Shown piece after piece: positions 8,295 to 16,289 of a DNA stretch of 64,000 nt. The stretch is from an uncultured Oscillospiraceae bacterium (GTDB taxonomy: Bacteria; Bacillota; Clostridia; Oscillospirales; Oscillospiraceae). Under the pieces are notes generated by a model. It was given only the letters and a program-made list of their open reading frames with translations. It was not told the DNA's origin and ran no database searches. Location: contig CAKUGQ010000001.1 of the NCBI GenBank assembly GCA_934654755.1, positions 1-64,000 on the forward strand, written 5' to 3'. A program made the translations under genes and the position numbers. Each line of letters opens with the position of its first letter. Position 1 is the stretch's first letter.

Positions 8295-8798
8295 ATGAAC
8301 GCCATTGTAAACGTTACGCCGGATTGGGGTATCGGCTTTGAAAATCGCCTGCTCGTGTCTGTCCCCGAAGATCTGCGCCGATTCCGTGCTTTGACCGAGG
8401 GAAAGACCGTGGTTCTCGGACGCAAGACGCTCGAGACGTTTCCGGGCGGAAAGCCGCTGAAAAACCGCAGAAATCTGGTGCTTTCGACCGACCCGGCCTA
8501 TCGCGTCGAGGGGGCGGAGGTGTTTCACGGTCTGCCGGAGCTTCTGGCAGAGCTGCGCGACCTGCCGCGTGAGTCGATCTGTGTGATCGGCGGCGAGAGC
8601 GTGTACCGTGCGCTTTTACCCTATTGCGACGGTGCACTCGTCACGCTGACGCACTGCAGCTTCAGGGCCGACCGCTTCTTTCCGAACCTGGAATCGCTGC
8701 CCGGCTGGGAATGTACGACGGTTTCACCGGAGCGGGAATGGCAGGGGATATCCTTCCGGTATATAGATTACGTAAATCGATTGCCGCTGCCGCTATAG
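8295..8798 (+). CDS. folA: Dihydrofolate reductase
   Basis: 167 residues. It reduces dihydrofolate to tetrahydrofolate with NADPH. The substrate loop WGIGFENRLL, the acidic VPEDLRRFRALT helix (Asp at the catalytic position), the NADPH motif VVLGRKTLETFPGGKPLKNRRN and VIGGESVYRALLP are all present. GAGAGGAAAAG precedes the ATG. It is co-transcribed with thyA, recycling the dihydrofolate that thymidylate synthase makes. A stretch of dispersed repeats begins directly after the stop. Confidence 0.95.
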   Translation: MNAIVNVTPDWGIGFENRLLVSVPEDLRRFRALTEGKTVVLGRKTLETFPGGKPLKNRRNLVLSTDPAYRVEGAEVFHGLPELLAELRDLPRESICVIGGESVYRALLPYCDGALVTLTHCSFRADRFFPNLESLPGWECTTVSPEREWQGISFRYIDYVNRLPLPL

Positions 8799-8799
8799 C

Positions 8800-9110
8800 C
8801 CGGCGCCGTTGCGTTATGGTGGTCGTGCCGCCGTGGGAAGCCCCGCGTGCCACTGCGGAGAAGGCGCAAGCCTTCTCCTTGTTCTTGTGAGCAGCGGAAT
8901 CTTTCACCTGTCATTGCGGAGAGCGGCGAAGCGCTTTTGCCCTGCGTCATTGCGGGGAGGGTACAGCCCGACGTGGCCGTCCTGTGCCATCGCGAGGAGC
9001 GCAGCGACGCGGCAGTCTGACGCGGGATATTACAGGAGATTGCCACGACTAATGCAAGTCTCGCAATGACGGGGAGGATATGTGTCATTGCGAGGCCTGT
9101 GGCTGCAAAA
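8800..9110. repeat. Intergenic dispersed-repeat region (degenerate TCATTGCGAG units)
   Basis: No gene seen. It holds about six imperfect units of the same family as at 1593-1827, some degenerate (CCACTGCGGAG, CCATCGCGAG). The hairpin GGAGAAGGC-GCAA-GCCTTCTCC at 8857-8878 followed by TTGTTCTTG may serve as the folA terminator. Confidence 0.75.
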
Positions 9111-9116
9111 AAATCG

Positions 9117-9149
9117 AAGAGCCCGCCGTCGGCGGGCTCTTCTTTATTT
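9117..9149. terminator. Bidirectional terminator between folA and gap
   Basis: An 11-bp stem AAGAGCCCGCC / GGCGGGCTCTT with TTTATTT on the plus side and TCGATTTTTTT on the minus side. It ends transcription from both directions, mainly that of gap. Confidence 0.88.
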
Positions 9150-9176
9150 GGATAACCTATGATGGAAAGTGTCAAA

Positions 9177-10190
9177 TTATTCGGCGTGGTCCACAGAGTA
9201 CATATGCTCGATGAGCTGGAGAACCTTGTTGGAGTAACCGATCTCGTTGTCGTACCAGGCAACGACCTTGACGAAGGTGTCGGTCAGCGCGATGCCGGCC
9301 TTGGCGTCAAAAATGGAGGTGCGGGTATCGCCAAGGAAGTCGGAGGAAACAACGGCGTCTTCGGTGTAGCCGAGGATACCCTTGAGCTCACCCTCACTGG
9401 CCTTCTTCATGGCAGCACAGATCTCCTCATAGGTCGCGGGCTTTGCCAGATTGACGGTCAGGTCAACGACGGAGACGTCCAGCGTCGGAACACGCATGGA
9501 CATACCGGTCAGCTTGCCGTTCAGGCTCGGGATGACCTTGCCGACGGCTTTGGCCGCGCCGGTGGAGGAGGGAATGATGTTGCCGGAGGCAGCTCTGCCG
9601 CCGCGCCAGTCCTTCAGGGACGGGCCGTCTACGGTCTTCTGCGTGGCGGTGGTGGAGTGGACGGTGGTCATCAGACCGTCGGTAATGCCGAAGCTATCGT
9701 TCAGAACCTTGGCAATGGGTGCCAGGCAATTGGTGGTGCACGACGCGTTGGAGACAAAGTTCATGTCCTTCGTGTACTTGTCGAGGTTGACACCGCAGAC
9801 GAACATCGGAGTGTCGTCCTTGCTGGGCGCGGACATAACGACCTTCTTTGCGCCTGCGTTGAGGTGCGGCTGTGCTTTTTCCTTTGTCAGGAACAGGCCT
9901 GTGGATTCAACGACATATTCCGCCTCGAGCTTACCCCAGGGCAGATTGCCGGGATCACGCTCGGCGTAGACCGGAATCTCCTTGCCGTTGACAATGATGG
10001 AATGATCGGTGGAATCAATCGTACCGTTGAACGTGCCGTGCATGGTGTCGTACTTGAGCATATACGCCAGGTAGTCAGGCGGGCACAGGTCGTTGATGCC
10101 GACAATCTCAATGTCGGGGAAATTTGCGCTTGCACGCATGACCATTCTGCCGATGCGGCCGAAGCCGTTGATACCGATTTTGATTGACAT
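9177..10190 (-). CDS. gap: Glyceraldehyde-3-phosphate dehydrogenase (NAD-dependent)
   Basis: 337 residues, normal length. The Rossmann fold starts with IGINGFGRIGR. The catalytic cysteine is Cys151 in SNASCTTNCLAP, with the paired His in TTVHSTTATQ. RGGRAASGNIIPSSTGAAKAVG and the C-terminal WYDNEIGYSNKV are conserved. It oxidises glyceraldehyde-3-phosphate to 1,3-bisphosphoglycerate in glycolysis. It is monocistronic, with its own promoter at 10271-10299 and terminator at 9117-9149. Asp rather than a basic residue after the second beta strand (VGINDL) fits NAD as cofactor. Confidence 0.97.
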   Translation of the reverse strand: MSIKIGINGFGRIGRMVMRASANFPDIEIVGINDLCPPDYLAYMLKYDTMHGTFNGTIDSTDHSIIVNGKEIPVYAERDPGNLPWGKLEAEYVVESTGLFLTKEKAQPHLNAGAKKVVMSAPSKDDTPMFVCGVNLDKYTKDMNFVSNASCTTNCLAPIAKVLNDSFGITDGLMTTVHSTTATQKTVDGPSLKDWRGGRAASGNIIPSSTGAAKAVGKVIPSLNGKLTGMSMRVPTLDVSVVDLTVNLAKPATYEEICAAMKKASEGELKGILGYTEDAVVSSDFLGDTRTSIFDAKAGIALTDTFVKVVAWYDNEIGYSNKVLQLIEHMYSVDHAE

Positions 10191-10270
10191 GATAATTCCT
10201 CCCGGTTCGGTGCGGCCGAGAAGCCGTTGACCGTATATTTATGTTGTTGCTTTGTATTGTTTGCATTTTT

Positions 10271-10299
10271 ATTATATATACGGGATGGAGTTTTCGCAA
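10271..10299 (-). promoter_or_regulatory. Promoter of gap
   Basis: On the minus strand: TTGCGA, 17 bp, TATAAT, leaving a 5' untranslated region of about 70 nt. Confidence 0.65.
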
Positions 10300-10384
10300 T
10301 GGTCAAATTTCACTAATCTTCGATGAAATCGTTTCCAACTTTCGGAATTTTGCAAAAACAGCGCCAAAAACTTCCTATATTCCG

Positions 10385-10414
10385 AAAAAAGGCCGCTGCA
10401 TATCTGCAGCGGCC
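10385..10414 (-). terminator. Terminator of the DegV-family gene
   Basis: On the minus strand the 10-bp stem GGCCGCTGCA / TGCAGCGGCC is followed by six T, 8 bp past the stop codon. Confidence 0.9.
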
Positions 10415-10421
10415 TGTCATA

Positions 10422-11267
10422 TTACTGCTTATGAATATACAAAACACCGAGGCAGCCTTCGCCACAGTGGCAGGAGACCGTGCAGCCTGCGTTTGTCTCG
10501 TCGATTTCGGCAAAATTGCCGCATTCGCGGACGGTTTTCCACACGGTGTCGAGAATTTCCTGCGAAACGGGTGTGTGCGTAATGAAGATGCGATCGTAAA
10601 TGATATCGTCCTTACCCTCCAGACGGTCGCGCACATAGCGCTCCATGCACTTGGTGTAGTTGCCGCGGTATTTTTTGCCGACGATCATTTTGTTGTCCAC
10701 GACCTCGATACAGGGCTTCAGGCGAAGCAGATTTGCACCCAGTGCGGTTACGAAGGAGCAGCGCCCGCCCTTGACCATGTAATCCAGCCGGTCAAGCAGG
10801 AAGCTCGTGTCCACGCGCGGCGCAAGCTCGCGCAGGGCTGCGGCCATTTCGTCGAGATCCTGTGCGGTTTTTGCCATGCGAACGGCTTCCATGACAACAT
10901 GGCCGTGACCGGTGGACAGGTTGCGCGAGTCGATGACGCGCACCTTCGGCAGATCTTCGGCGGCAATGCAGGCGTTCTGGTAGGACACGGAGAAGCCCGA
11001 GCCGAGACTGATATGAACGACGCCGTCAAACTGTTCGCTCAGCGCCTCGAAACGGTCGCGGTAGACGCCCACGGGAACGGCGGCCGTGCTGCAGAGCTCC
11101 CCGCCTCCGGCAACGTGTGCAAAGATGTCCGCCGGCTGAACGTCCACGCCGTCGCGGTAGCTCTTGCCGCCCATATTGACGAACAGCGGGAAAATTTCGA
11201 TGGAATTGTCACGGACCTGCGCGGGGGAGAGGTCGCAGGTGCTGTCTGCGGTGATCCTAATATTCAT
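10422..11267 (-). CDS. DegV family protein (fatty-acid binding)
   Basis: 281 residues from the ATG at 11267. A longer frame to 11369 is open, but it would start upstream of the promoter at 11302-11330, and the ribosome site AAAGGAATGAGAG fits 11267. The DegV signature is clear: ITADSTCDLSP at the N-terminus, a GSGFSVSYQNA segment, VRVIDSRNLSTGHG, and FLLDRLDYMVKGGRCS in the middle. DegV (FakB) proteins carry a fatty acid and present it to the FakA kinase for phosphorylation; a FakA-like protein is encoded at 19058. The C-terminus is Cys-rich (CTVSCHCGEGC). Confidence 0.9.
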   Translation of the reverse strand: MNIRITADSTCDLSPAQVRDNSIEIFPLFVNMGGKSYRDGVDVQPADIFAHVAGGGELCSTAAVPVGVYRDRFEALSEQFDGVVHISLGSGFSVSYQNACIAAEDLPKVRVIDSRNLSTGHGHVVMEAVRMAKTAQDLDEMAAALRELAPRVDTSFLLDRLDYMVKGGRCSFVTALGANLLRLKPCIEVVDNKMIVGKKYRGNYTKCMERYVRDRLEGKDDIIYDRIFITHTPVSQEILDTVWKTVRECGNFAEIDETNAGCTVSCHCGEGCLGVLYIHKQ

Positions 11268-11301
11268 AATTTCTCTCATTCCTTTCGGATTCGTCATTTC
11301 C

Positions 11302-11330
11302 ATTATATCCTGAAAATGCGGTAAAGTCAA
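11302..11330 (-). promoter_or_regulatory. Promoter of the DegV-family gene
   Basis: On the minus strand: TTGACT, 17 bp, TATAAT, a near-consensus sigma-A promoter 35 bp before the start. Confidence 0.85.
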
Positions 11331-11382
11331 GCAATATGCCCCTGTCAACCACGCAAATCTGTCATACACGGCGCGTGATTCC

Positions 11383-11411
11383 TTGACAGCGGCAGACGGT
11401 TATGCTACAAT
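11383..11411 (+). promoter_or_regulatory. Promoter of the unknown gene at 11445
   Basis: TTGACA, 17 bp, TACAAT; CTGGAGGA follows as ribosome site. Confidence 0.85.
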
Positions 11412-11444
11412 TTACGCAGAGAAATCATAACTGGAGGATGCCCT

Positions 11445-12215
11445 ATGACACCGGTTGAAGCCGTACTGCAATATCTTTCCGAGCTGTTTGAGGGGACGCG
11501 GCAGCCGCCGGAGGGCATTTGCCTGACCGAAACGGAGCCGATGGCGCGTGCCGCGCAGCTCCGGCAGCAGATTGCCGCGCTCGGCCTGGCGGAATTTGTG
11601 CGGCGCTGCGCCGCGCAGGATGGTCAGAGCTTTGAAGCGTCCGTGCTTGACGGGCTGACGCCCGATGCGCTGTTTGCCGCCATGCAGACGCCGCAGCGGC
11701 CCGAGCCGCCGGAGGAAGCGCAGGAGGATGATGCGCCGCCGCAGATCGATGAGCCGGACGGCCCGCGCAGCGCCTGTGAGGTGCTGCTTGACTGCTGCTG
11801 TCTGGAGGAGCCTCTGTTCCGCTATCTGGTCGATGTGCTCAGACGCGGCGCGGATGACGAATTCCAGAAGCTCGCGCTTGTTACTACGCGCAAGGCCTTT
11901 ACCGCTGCGGATTTCCTGCACTGGTTTGCAGGAAAACACGAGCGCGCGGACGAGCGGGAGCGGGGTTGTGCCGTTTTGCTTGACGCCTGCCTTGACCGGC
12001 TGGCCGCCGAGGGGCGGACGGAGCTGATCGCGGGGCTGCTTTGCGGAGACCGCACCGTTTTTGAGCGTTTCCGCGCCGAAGCGCCGGAGCTGCGGCAGGT
12101 GCCTGCCGCCACCTACGAGTGGTTTGCGGAAAACTATCTGGATCGCTACTATCCCACCCGTTTTCTGCTGAAATTCAACGGCGTTCACTTCCCGAATGCC
12201 GAATCGGAGGCTTGA
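11445..12215 (+). CDS. Uncharacterised protein
   Basis: 256 residues, no family recognised. It is soluble (no signal or membrane segment), acidic and rich in Ala/Leu/Glu helices. An acidic, Pro-rich linker at about residues 82-108 (PEPPEEAQEDDAPPQ) separates two mainly helical parts. Two Cys clusters stand out (LLDCCCLEE near residue 117 and single Cys later), without a clear metal-site spacing. It has a strong own promoter and ribosome site, so it is a real gene. The stop codon overlaps the -35 box of the next promoter. Its genomic neighbours give no functional hint. Confidence 0.75.
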   Translation: MTPVEAVLQYLSELFEGTRQPPEGICLTETEPMARAAQLRQQIAALGLAEFVRRCAAQDGQSFEASVLDGLTPDALFAAMQTPQRPEPPEEAQEDDAPPQIDEPDGPRSACEVLLDCCCLEEPLFRYLVDVLRRGADDEFQKLALVTTRKAFTAADFLHWFAGKHERADERERGCAVLLDACLDRLAAEGRTELIAGLLCGDRTVFERFRAEAPELRQVPAATYEWFAENYLDRYYPTRFLLKFNGVHFPNAESEA

Positions 12216-12240
12216 CACGGGCGCGGAATCATGGTATATT
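12212..12240 (+). promoter_or_regulatory. Promoter of the lipoprotein gene
   Basis: TTGACA, 17 bp, TATATT. The -35 hexamer shares bases with the stop codon of the preceding gene. Confidence 0.8.
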
Positions 12241-12275
12241 GGAGTTGACATAATTTTACGGCAGGAGGAATTCCG

Positions 12276-13367
12276 ATGCGCAAAACAGTCTGTTTTCTGC
12301 TGATTCTTGCAGCGGTTCTGGCGCTGTGTGCCTGTGCGGTCGTACCGGACCCGTCGCAGTCCGGGACGCCCGGGACCGAGCTGCCGACAACGGAGACGAC
12401 GGTTCGCGATCCCGAGCCCACGCTCGCGCCCTATGTGACCGTACCTCCTACGGAAATGAACGGCATCCTTTTTTCGCAGCTGAAGGACTTTGAAATTATT
12501 TACCTGTACGACAAGCAGGGAAAGTCGCAGTCTCTGCGCTATGGGGGCGGCGAGGCCGAGGTACCACTTTCGCTGAGAGGCGAAACGCTCCGCACGACGG
12601 ATGCCTACGACGTTGTGCTGTTCGTCAACGGGCAGCCGCAGCCCTTCCGCTTCGGCGAGGAAGGCGAGTGTTCTTTGCGCTGCCGCCTCAAGGCGGATCG
12701 GGCCTTTTCGATTTACGCTTCCGGTCAGCTGCACTTTATCCCCGTGACGGGTCGGAAGGGGGAGAAGTTGAGCTGTGCGCTCGTCGCTTATCCGCAGCTC
12801 GACCAGTCGCCCCGTGACAAACAGGCCTATCCCTTTCTCGATGATTTCCGGGGCTATCAGGTGCTCGCGTTTACGCTGGAAATGCAGGCCGATCCTCCGC
12901 AGCAGGAGCCGGTTACGGTAGCCGACCCTCCGGTCGTTCCGCGCATCCTGAGCCTGCGCTATGAGGATTGCGACGAGACGTTTGACAGCGCGGAATACGG
13001 TACGGAGCGCAGTAAGCGTTTCTGCCTGACGGTTGACGGCCGCAGCGCGCGTTCGTTTGAGCAGGGCTACGGGTATAAAACCGGTACGCCTTCGCGGATT
13101 CGCATTGAGTATCTGTGGCCTGCGGAGTCTGATTTTTCGATCTATCTGTATTATAACCGCGAGCTCATCAGCCTGCCTCTGACGGAGCTGCAGTCGCTTC
13201 GGGTGCCGGAGGGGAAAAAGCTCGTGCTGGAGCTGGAGTTTGTGCTGCCGGAGCTGACGGATTATGCGGTTTTCCACGCCTTTGCGGTTGAGAAGCAGCG
13301 GCAGGATGCCTGGCATGAGCCCGTCGTCGGAAACGATTTTTTCTACCTGACGGGGAGCGCGGACTAA
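12276..13367 (+). CDS. Uncharacterised lipoprotein
   Basis: 363 residues. The N-terminus MRKTVCFLLILAAVLALCAC is a lipoprotein signal with the acylated Cys at about position 20. A Thr/Pro/Glu-rich linker (about 24-56) leads to an extracellular part with mixed beta strands, including two paralogous-looking stretches with a (K/E)xFDSAEYG / FEIIYLYDKQGK type strand. I do not recognise the family. It has its own promoter, a GGAGGAA ribosome site and a terminator. Probably surface-anchored. Confidence 0.8.
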   Translation: MRKTVCFLLILAAVLALCACAVVPDPSQSGTPGTELPTTETTVRDPEPTLAPYVTVPPTEMNGILFSQLKDFEIIYLYDKQGKSQSLRYGGGEAEVPLSLRGETLRTTDAYDVVLFVNGQPQPFRFGEEGECSLRCRLKADRAFSIYASGQLHFIPVTGRKGEKLSCALVAYPQLDQSPRDKQAYPFLDDFRGYQVLAFTLEMQADPPQQEPVTVADPPVVPRILSLRYEDCDETFDSAEYGTERSKRFCLTVDGRSARSFEQGYGYKTGTPSRIRIEYLWPAESDFSIYLYYNRELISLPLTELQSLRVPEGKKLVLELEFVLPELTDYAVFHAFAVEKQRQDAWHEPVVGNDFFYLTGSAD

Positions 13368-13379
13368 ACGATATGATTT

Positions 13380-13410
13380 CCGGCGGAGAGCGTCTCTCCG
13401 CCGGTTTTTT
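13380..13410 (+). terminator. Terminator of the lipoprotein gene
   Basis: Stem CCGGCGGAGA / TCTCCGCCGG followed by six T, 12 bp after the stop. Confidence 0.92.
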
Positions 13411-13449
13411 CTTTGCCCCAAAACGTCCGAGCTGCCGTTTGTAAGACCT

Positions 13450-13645
13450 GACATCAGCTTGCCGCGTCGCTGCGCTCCTCGCAATGACACGGGAGATGCG
13501 GCGGCGAATGTGTCATTGCGAGGCCACGTCAGTGGCCGTGGCAATCTCAAGCAGCGGTCATTGCGAGACTTGCGTCAGCAAGTCGTAGCAATTTGTAAGG
13601 CTATGTGTCAGCTTGCCGCGTCGCTGCGCTCCTCGCAATGACGCG
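13450..13645. repeat. Dispersed-repeat cluster between the lipoprotein and XRE genes
   Basis: About four units of the TCATTGCGAG family, including cores GGCCACGTCAGTGGCC and GACTTGCGTCAGCAAGTC. Two copies contain the same CAGCTTGCCGCGTCGCTG stretch. No coding seen. Confidence 0.8.
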
Positions 13646-13668
13646 GGGAAGGTTTTCCGACACGCTGA

Positions 13669-13698
13669 AACGCCCGCTCCGGTTTCGGAGCGGGCGTT
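13669..13698 (-). terminator. Hairpin at the end of the XRE gene
   Basis: Stem ACGCCCGCTCCG / CGGAGCGGGCGT overlapping the stop codon; only three T follow on the minus strand, so it is a weak intrinsic terminator. Confidence 0.5.
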
Positions 13699-14029
13699 AA
13701 TCGGATGCGACTGCCGCCAGAAAGCATCTGACGATCTCGTCGAGGAGCTGGGTCTGTCTGCTGTTCAGGCATACGCCGGAGGACGTGGAGCCGGGCTGCG
13801 GCCGCCGGGCGGCGTCAAACAAAAGCTCGTCGCTCGGCACGCAGAGCACCGTGCAGACGCGCCGCAGCGTCGGCACCGAGATGCCCACTACGCCGCGCTC
13901 CAAATCGGAAACGTACTGCGGCGATACTTCGATTTGTTCTGCCATGGATTCCTGCGTAATTTTTGCGCGTTCGCGCGCTCGCTTGATCCGGTCCCCGATT
14001 TGAACGTTCAATTCTTTCTTTTCGCGCAT
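13697..14029 (-). CDS. XRE-family transcriptional regulator, divergent from the large prepilin gene
   Basis: 110 residues. A Cro/C1-type helix-turn-helix spans about residues 10-66 (IGDRIKRARERAKITQESMAEQIEVSPQYVSD...), with the recognition helix around SPQYVSDLERG. After a short linker a C-terminal hydrophobic helix (QTQLLDEIVRCFLAAVA) may serve in dimerisation. It starts 173 bp from the prepilin-like gene and is transcribed away from it. A perfect 13-bp inverted repeat between them overlaps the pilin -10 box, so it is probably the repressor of that gene (inference). GGGAGGA precedes the ATG. A comparable pair is at 51726-52625. Confidence 0.9.
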   Translation of the reverse strand: MREKKELNVQIGDRIKRARERAKITQESMAEQIEVSPQYVSDLERGVVGISVPTLRRVCTVLCVPSDELLFDAARRPQPGSTSSGVCLNSRQTQLLDEIVRCFLAAVASD

Positions 14030-14072
14030 GGAAAATCCTCCCTTTTTTTCTATATTTTATCGGAAGGTCCAC

Positions 14073-14102
14073 TTGACAAACACAAAGCAACACTATTATA
14101 AT
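14073..14102 (+). promoter_or_regulatory. Promoter of the large prepilin-like gene
   Basis: TTGACA, 18 bp, TATAAT. The -10 box lies within the inverted repeat 14086-14117. The 5' untranslated region is about 95 nt and contains a hairpin ATGCCGCC / GGCGGCAT at 14152-14169. Confidence 0.8.
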
Positions 14103-14117
14103 TGTAATAGTGTTGCT
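14086..14117. promoter_or_regulatory. Perfect inverted repeat, probable XRE operator
   Basis: AGCAACACTATTA at 14086-14098 and its exact complement TAATAGTGTTGCT at 14105-14117, 6-bp centre. It covers the -10 and start region of the pilin promoter, so bound protein would block transcription. Confidence 0.75.
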
Positions 14118-14202
14118 ATTAGTTTAAGGATTCCGGAAAAAGCGGCGCACGATGCCGCCCCGGCGGCATGGCAGCACGGAATGATAAAAGGAGAGTGAAC
14201 CT

Positions 14203-16146
14203 ATGTACCACAGCAGAAAAAAGGGCTTTACGATGGTCGAATTGGTGATCGTAATCGCGGTAATTGCTATTTTAGCAGCCATTTTGATCCCGACGTTCAC
14301 CAATCTCATTCGCAAAGCAAACGAAGCCTCGGCGCTGGCCAATGCGCGCAACGCGGCCAACCAACTGCTGGCAAACCTGCTCGCACGCGGCGACGACGCA
14401 AAGGATCTTGTGATTTTTAATCAGAAGGGCGACGATATTTACGTCTACGGCTATTCCGCCGAGGCAGGCCGCGTGCTGGCATACTACGGCAACCCCGTGG
14501 ACGCAGAGAGCATCGACGGAGAGACGCTGGAGGATAAGGCGAAGAAGCTGCTGGAAAAGATGCTGGCCAACGGCGAGCTGACGCTGCGTACCCCGCGCCC
14601 GACCGAGACCGACTGGTGGCATCCGTCCAAGATGGAGGAGGTTGTCACCGGGCTGAACTTCAAGCCCGAGGAAATGGTTCTCCGCGCGGATTATAAGATC
14701 GTTCTGGCGCGCTTTGAAAAGGGCGGACAGCCGGAGCATACCTGCACGGCGGCGGATTTGGACGAGATTGCCGAGGTTCCGGCAACTTGCTCTACAAACG
14801 GCTACCCGGCGTATTGGGTTTGCAGAGTTTGCGGCAGGGCGTACCACAACGCGGACGCGACGCGGCCCGTGAGTGCCGATGATCCGCTTGAGCCGACCGA
14901 TATTGACCCCAATGCGCATCAGCTTGGCGCATGGCAGCACGATGAAAGCAAGCACTGGCAGGTTTGCGCTCTGAACCCGGGGCATACCCACCTGAACGAG
15001 GCTGCGCATACCGGCAACCCCTGCACCGTCTGCGGCTATTCCACCGGCGGAAATACGCCGACCAGCCCTGCCGGGAAGAAAAACGGCCTTGTCGATGGAA
15101 TCTACTATAAAGATGACGAGCCACTGACAGGCACTGACAAGGGCTATACCTTCAGAGACGGACATCTTGTCTTAACCGGAACTAAAGGCACCCCAACGAA
15201 TAGCGGAAGTGCTATGGATCAAAAGCTTACTTTCAATATCCCGACAGACGAAGCATTTTTGACCAATAAAGTTATTTTGATTTTTGATGATTGCAATGAT
15301 TATCTTATGCCGGGCGCATTCGGCGGAAATGAGATTCAGGTTACTAACGCTTCAAACTACGCGACTGTAAGCATAAAAGCGGAGGGCTTGGATAATCTGA
15401 AGGCAGCAATCAACGCATTGCGCAATGCTGTAAACAGCGGCGATACGAGCACAATACTGGAAACCATCAAGACACAGTACGGCATTGACGAAAGTTGCTA
15501 TCCGCAGATGGTGCCAAGTGACGACTTCAAAGCGTATTGGTTGGGCACTTTCGGCGAGAATCTGCAATCTAGTGGGACGCTTGCCGATGCGGACTATCAG
15601 AAATACCTTGACGCGATTGCAAGCGGAAATACATATGTTTCATATCTGAAAAATAAATATGGTGTTTCGCGGCTTTCCAATCTGCCCTGGGGTGCAAGAG
15701 TAAACTACTATGACTCTTTTGCTGGAAAATGGCCGAGCACAAATACTGCAGAATCGCACGGAATTTTTGACGGTAACTGTTTGGGACACCGGATGGTAGA
15801 GCCTGAATTTATTCTTCTTGCTCTGGAACATTATTATAACCAGGTTGCCTTTGTCGGTGTTTCAAACAACGATCCTTCATCACTCATCAATGCCTCACAG
15901 TCTCCTAGTCCTACTAATAGATTCTACAAATATGATACAGAGGACTGGAAGTCCGGCGTTTCTACGGAGTACGGAGTTAAGCTGTATTCTCATATTCAGG
16001 CATCCGAGGGTCAGATACTGAATGTTACGAACACGAATCAATTCTTTGTATTCACAATACAGCACGGCTATCTGATGTCCAATGTATGGCAGGTCTTCGG
16101 CGCTCCTTCTCCCACATTCGAAATCGTTCTTGAACGCACCAATTAA
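14203..16146 (+). CDS. Large prepilin-like protein with extended C-terminal domain
   Basis: 647 residues. The N-terminus has a textbook type IV prepilin signal: basic leader MYHSRKKG, cleavage before Phe, Glu5 (FTMVELVIVIAVIAILAAIL), then an amphipathic helix. Ordinary pilins are 130-200 residues. Here residues 45-165 are a small globular part. Residues about 175-285 form a Cys/His-rich segment (HTCTA, CSTNGYPAYWVCRVCGRAYH, WQVCA, PGHTH, CTVCGY) that could bind metal or form disulphides. A further 360 residues are of unknown type. The DNA of the last part is clearly A/T-richer (about one third G+C at 15241-15300 against about 60 percent at 14521-14580, counted by eye), which suggests a swapped or acquired domain. 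Probably surface-exposed. Confidence 0.88.
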   Translation: MYHSRKKGFTMVELVIVIAVIAILAAILIPTFTNLIRKANEASALANARNAANQLLANLLARGDDAKDLVIFNQKGDDIYVYGYSAEAGRVLAYYGNPVDAESIDGETLEDKAKKLLEKMLANGELTLRTPRPTETDWWHPSKMEEVVTGLNFKPEEMVLRADYKIVLARFEKGGQPEHTCTAADLDEIAEVPATCSTNGYPAYWVCRVCGRAYHNADATRPVSADDPLEPTDIDPNAHQLGAWQHDESKHWQVCALNPGHTHLNEAAHTGNPCTVCGYSTGGNTPTSPAGKKNGLVDGIYYKDDEPLTGTDKGYTFRDGHLVLTGTKGTPTNSGSAMDQKLTFNIPTDEAFLTNKVILIFDDCNDYLMPGAFGGNEIQVTNASNYATVSIKAEGLDNLKAAINALRNAVNSGDTSTILETIKTQYGIDESCYPQMVPSDDFKAYWLGTFGENLQSSGTLADADYQKYLDAIASGNTYVSYLKNKYGVSRLSNLPWGARVNYYDSFAGKWPSTNTAESHGIFDGNCLGHRMVEPEFILLALEHYYNQVAFVGVSNNDPSSLINASQSPSPTNRFYKYDTEDWKSGVSTEYGVKLYSHIQASEGQILNVTNTNQFFVFTIQHGYLMSNVWQVFGAPSPTFEIVLERTN

Positions 16147-16225
16147 CCGTGCATCAACCGGCACATGGATGGTTGAAACAACGTAAATTGACATCTTCTA
16201 TTTTGCTCTCTTCTTTCCCTGGCGG

Positions 16226-16258
16226 GGCGGGCGGCGAAAATCGCCGCCCGCCTTTTCT
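16226..16258 (+). terminator. Terminator of the large prepilin-like gene
   Basis: A 12-bp perfect stem GGCGGGCGGCGA / TCGCCGCCCGCC followed by TTTTCT. Confidence 0.88.
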
Positions 16259-16289
16259 CTGCGCCGCGCAATGAAAGAACCGCGCCTCC

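Noticed and set aside
11412..13550. 712-residue open frame on the minus strand
   Set aside because: It is antisense to two genes with clear promoters and ribosome sites; long antisense frames are common in G+C-rich DNA and the translation is Arg/Leu-rich without motifs.
13815..14093. Alternative frame covering the first XRE gene
   Set aside because: It is another frame of the same strand; the frame 13697-14029 holds a perfect HTH and a GGGAGGA site.
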